Assembly: GCA_020635995.1 (NCBI GenBank)
Contig: JACJYS010000001.1
Coordinates: 496,001 to 560,000 of the forward strand
Length of the DNA stretch: 64,000 nt
Direction of reading: 5' to 3'
From: Chitinophagales bacterium
GTDB taxonomy: Bacteria > Bacteroidota > Bacteroidia > Chitinophagales > UBA8649
Below are positions 62,017 to 64,000 of the stretch, piece by piece. Position 1 is the first letter of the stretch; each line of letters begins with the position of its first letter. The notes below the pieces were generated by a model, which worked only from the letters and a program-made list of their open reading frames with translations, searched no databases and had not been told where the DNA came from. The position numbers and the translations under genes are program-made.

Positions 62017-64000
62017 TTACTTTATAAGCACTTGTTTTTTAATAGAATTTCCTTTAGTATCTGTTATTTTTAATAGGCAAATTCCTTTACTTAAATTTTT
62101 TACAGAGATAGTATGGCTTGCTATTAGTTTATTTTTTGTTAGCTCTTTTCCATTTATGTCAAATATTGAAAAGGTATAATTTTCTTTTTCGTAAAGACCA
62201 TTTATATAAATATTATTATTGGTAGGATTTGGGTATATACTAATTTCTTGCAAATAGGAATTATGTATAGCATTTTCTATATCTACATTAATGGCTTGCT
62301 GTATGGTATCAAAACAGCCCGAAACAGAACTGGTAATTAAAGTAACAATGTAGCTACCCGGCTGGCTGTAGGTGTGCTGTGGATTTTCTATGCCAGAAGT
62401 GCCTCCATCGCCAAAATCCCAATTATAAAAATAGGCATTAAAGGATTGGTTTGTAAAATTGCCTACCAAATTATTGGCTTGAAAATCAAAATTAGCATGG
62501 CTACAAAATTCAAAAGGATAGCTTAAAGTTTGGGTATCGCTACAAAAACTATTTTGAGCTATAAGCGTAAAACTATAGTTGCCTTCGGCATTTATTAATA
62601 AATTTAATACACTATCGGTATAAACACTGGCATCGTAGCTTATCCAATATGCTGAATTACTAAATTCAGAATTATTTACTAAAGTAAGTATGCTGTCATT
62701 TTGTTCAAAATAAAAATCAGCATTGGGACATAAAGTAGATAGAAAAGTGGTGTCTTTTGTGTTGGAGCAATAATCGTTTTCTACTGTTAAGCTTATTTGG
62801 TGGTAGTTGGTATCTAAAAATTGATATTGAACAGGAGTTCCATTATAGCTGTTGTTTTCTATAGTCCAAGTATAAGAATTAGCAACCGTAGATGAATAAA
62901 AATTGAACAAACCATCATTGCTTGTAAAACTAATTAATGGGGTAGGAGGCTCTTGTACATCTATAAGCAAAGTAGCTTCTTTACTTATGTATCTTCTATT
63001 TAATTGCGTACCTTTAAGTATGTGGTTTCCTACGGTGTTCCATTCTATAGTTATTTCATTATAGTTCTCGTTTATAATAGTGCCACCTACTACTTCCCAG
63101 CAGTAAAAGCTTGATGTATCGGTAGGCAGGCTATAGGTGTGTGTAGTGTTTATACAAACGGTATTATCTCCTGTTATTACGTTAGTATCGCCATACATTA
63201 TTTCGTATAAAAATTCGCTTCCTACTTTTAAAATAGTATCTGTTACCCATTCTTGAAATTCCAGTAGTTCAGGTTCGTGCCCTAAGCCTTGAAGTGGATA
63301 TAATCTATTTTTAATGCCTACATTATCTAAACGTTGATGTATGAGTAAGCTGCCTTGTACATTAGGGAAGATAGGCAACTGAAATGGAGGACCTTCGTCA
63401 TAAGGAACAATTAAATCGTTAGTACCGTGGAAGGAAATAGTGGGAACATAATCTGTAGGCGTAGTAGCCGGACTGATATAACTTGTATCTAAAATGGCAC
63501 CCCAGTTGTTTATTATGCCATGCACATTAGCTCTTTGATTGTTAAAATTATTGTTTCCACCGCATTGCAAGCAACCCAAATCATCAGGTTCTAAAAAGAT
63601 GCCGTAGGTAGAGTTAATATTGGCTCTGTCGGATTCTTCCATAAAGCCATTAATTAATGCAGAAAAGCAACCAGCACTTGTACCCGTTAAAAATATAGCA
63701 GAGGTGTCTATGCCATAAACATCGGCACTATCTACTAAAAAACGAAGTGCTGCCGCCATATCTTGAGCTCCTCTGTAAACGGCTCTTTCGGCACTTTGCC
63801 CGTCAGCTACATTAAAACCTAAGCGATAATCTATAGTGGCAAACACAAATCCTCTTTTAGCATAAGATTCTGACATTTGAGGAATAACGGGTTCTGTACG
63901 CCAGCCTATTAAAAAACCACCGCCAAAAGCATGGATAATTAATGGGCGTTTTTGTAATGAATCTCCGGCAGGTTCTACTATATCTAAATATAAATCTTGG
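62017..64000 (-). CDS. Secreted esterase-like protein with PKD domain and type A T9SS tail (5' end outside the window)
   Basis: The open frame runs beyond a Met at 63876 to the window edge. The upstream part encodes PLIIHAFGGGFLIGWR, the oxyanion-hole motif of the type B carboxylesterase / alpha-beta hydrolase family, so the Met at 63876 is internal. The nucleophile elbow is GTSAGCFSALING, and the acid and His lie near NDLIVPYDEG and GLGHEPEL. Ig-like segments and a PKD domain (WDFGDGGTSGIENPQH) come next. The last 80 residues are a Por secretion tail (ISIYPNPTNNNIYING, ending KKQVLIK), so T9SS exports it. Probably a lipase or esterase; the substrate is unknown. It ends 23 bp before the lysA start. 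Confidence 0.88.
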   Translation of the reverse strand, partial: QDLYLDIVEPAGDSLQKRPLIIHAFGGGFLIGWRTEPVIPQMSESYAKRGFVFATIDYRLGFNVADGQSAERAVYRGAQDMAAALRFLVDSADVYGIDTSAIFLTGTSAGCFSALINGFMEESDRANINSTYGIFLEPDDLGCLQCGGNNNFNNQRANVHGIINNWGAILDTSYISPATTPTDYVPTISFHGTNDLIVPYDEGPPFQLPIFPNVQGSLLIHQRLDNVGIKNRLYPLQGLGHEPELLEFQEWVTDTILKVGSEFLYEIMYGDTNVITGDNTVCINTTHTYSLPTDTSSFYCWEVVGGTIINENYNEITIEWNTVGNHILKGTQLNRRYISKEATLLIDVQEPPTPLISFTSNDGLFNFYSSTVANSYTWTIENNSYNGTPVQYQFLDTNYHQISLTVENDYCSNTKDTTFLSTLCPNADFYFEQNDSILTLVNNSEFSNSAYWISYDASVYTDSVLNLLINAEGNYSFTLIAQNSFCSDTQTLSYPFEFCSHANFDFQANNLVGNFTNQSFNAYFYNWDFGDGGTSGIENPQHTYSQPGSYIVTLITSSVSGCFDTIQQAINVDIENAIHNSYLQEISIYPNPTNNNIYINGLYEKENYTFSIFDINGKELTKNKLIASHTISVKNLSKGICLLKITDTKGNSIKKQVLIK

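Noticed and set aside
1..64000. tRNA, rRNA, CRISPR array, prophage or a known anti-phage cluster besides the restriction-modification locus
   Set aside because: No T-loop-type tRNA signature, rRNA segments, regular spacer arrays or phage genes were noticed on either strand.

Overview
The window reads as one contiguous piece of an AT-rich chromosome from a member of the Bacteroidota. The evidence is consistent: C-terminal sorting domains of the type IX secretion system (T9SS) on three large secreted proteins, two PorP/SprF-family outer-membrane proteins, a T9SS-style TPR/PD40/OmpA protein, a TonB with a proline-rich linker, the bacillithiol enzyme BshA, and several promoters of the Bacteroidota type (TTTG, about 19 nt, TAnnTTTG). 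The genus cannot be fixed from this sequence. I see no tRNA, rRNA, CRISPR array, complete transposon or prophage. Most genes are housekeeping or ordinary envelope genes.

Layout. 0-10 kb: a DUF1573 protein, then a TetR regulator (frameshifted as read) with a TolC/adaptor/RND efflux operon, then a tightly packed run of a thioredoxin-like protein, Smr, YqeY, CvpA and a PabA/TrpG glutamine amidotransferase. 10-13 kb: a compact type II restriction-modification locus (a C5 methyltransferase with an N-terminal DNA-binding domain, convergent with an Eco47II/Sau96I-like endonuclease) beside trmB. 13-17 kb: a 1231-residue secreted protein with a type B T9SS tail and a small cytochrome c lipoprotein. 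17-25 kb: anmK, a PolB-type exonuclease, a TauE/SafE transporter, an LtaS-like sulfatase-fold membrane protein, an enoyl-CoA hydratase and comEC. 25-38 kb: a secreted Asp-box protein with a type A T9SS tail, yidC, purB, topA, a SirB1-like protein, a TruA-like pseudouridine synthase, a lipoprotein and aspS. 38-46 kb: a first PorP/SprF protein, two unknown exported proteins, a shortened MoxR/DUF58/Bat operon, and the mechanosensitive channels mscS and mscL. 46-53 kb: tryptophan 2,3-dioxygenase, bshA, nadD, a VanZ-like protein, tonB and an M32 carboxypeptidase. 52-58 kb: a second PorP/SprF protein with a PorE-like OmpA protein, and two overlapping beta-barrel genes. 57-64 kb: nadB-nadA, lysA, and a secreted esterase-like gene that runs off the right edge.

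Genes that work together: nadB, nadA and nadD cover three steps of NAD synthesis from aspartate. TetR/TolC/adaptor/RND form an efflux unit. PorP plus the OmpA protein belong to T9SS or a related envelope machine, whose cargo includes the three tailed secreted proteins.

The most unusual content is non-coding. A repeat of about 390 bp occurs three times (1-400 reversed, 17252-17637, 60349-60736). It has no long open frame, contains at least four conserved inverted repeats, and in one copy shows paired base changes that keep stems intact. Several smaller intergenic repeat families (ATTGGTATAA ends, CAAAATAG palindromes, a 28-nt direct repeat, a 16-bp hairpin) fill the other gaps. I found no gene cluster that I would call a new defence or biosynthetic system. 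The structured repeat and the self-regulated-looking restriction-modification locus are the best leads.
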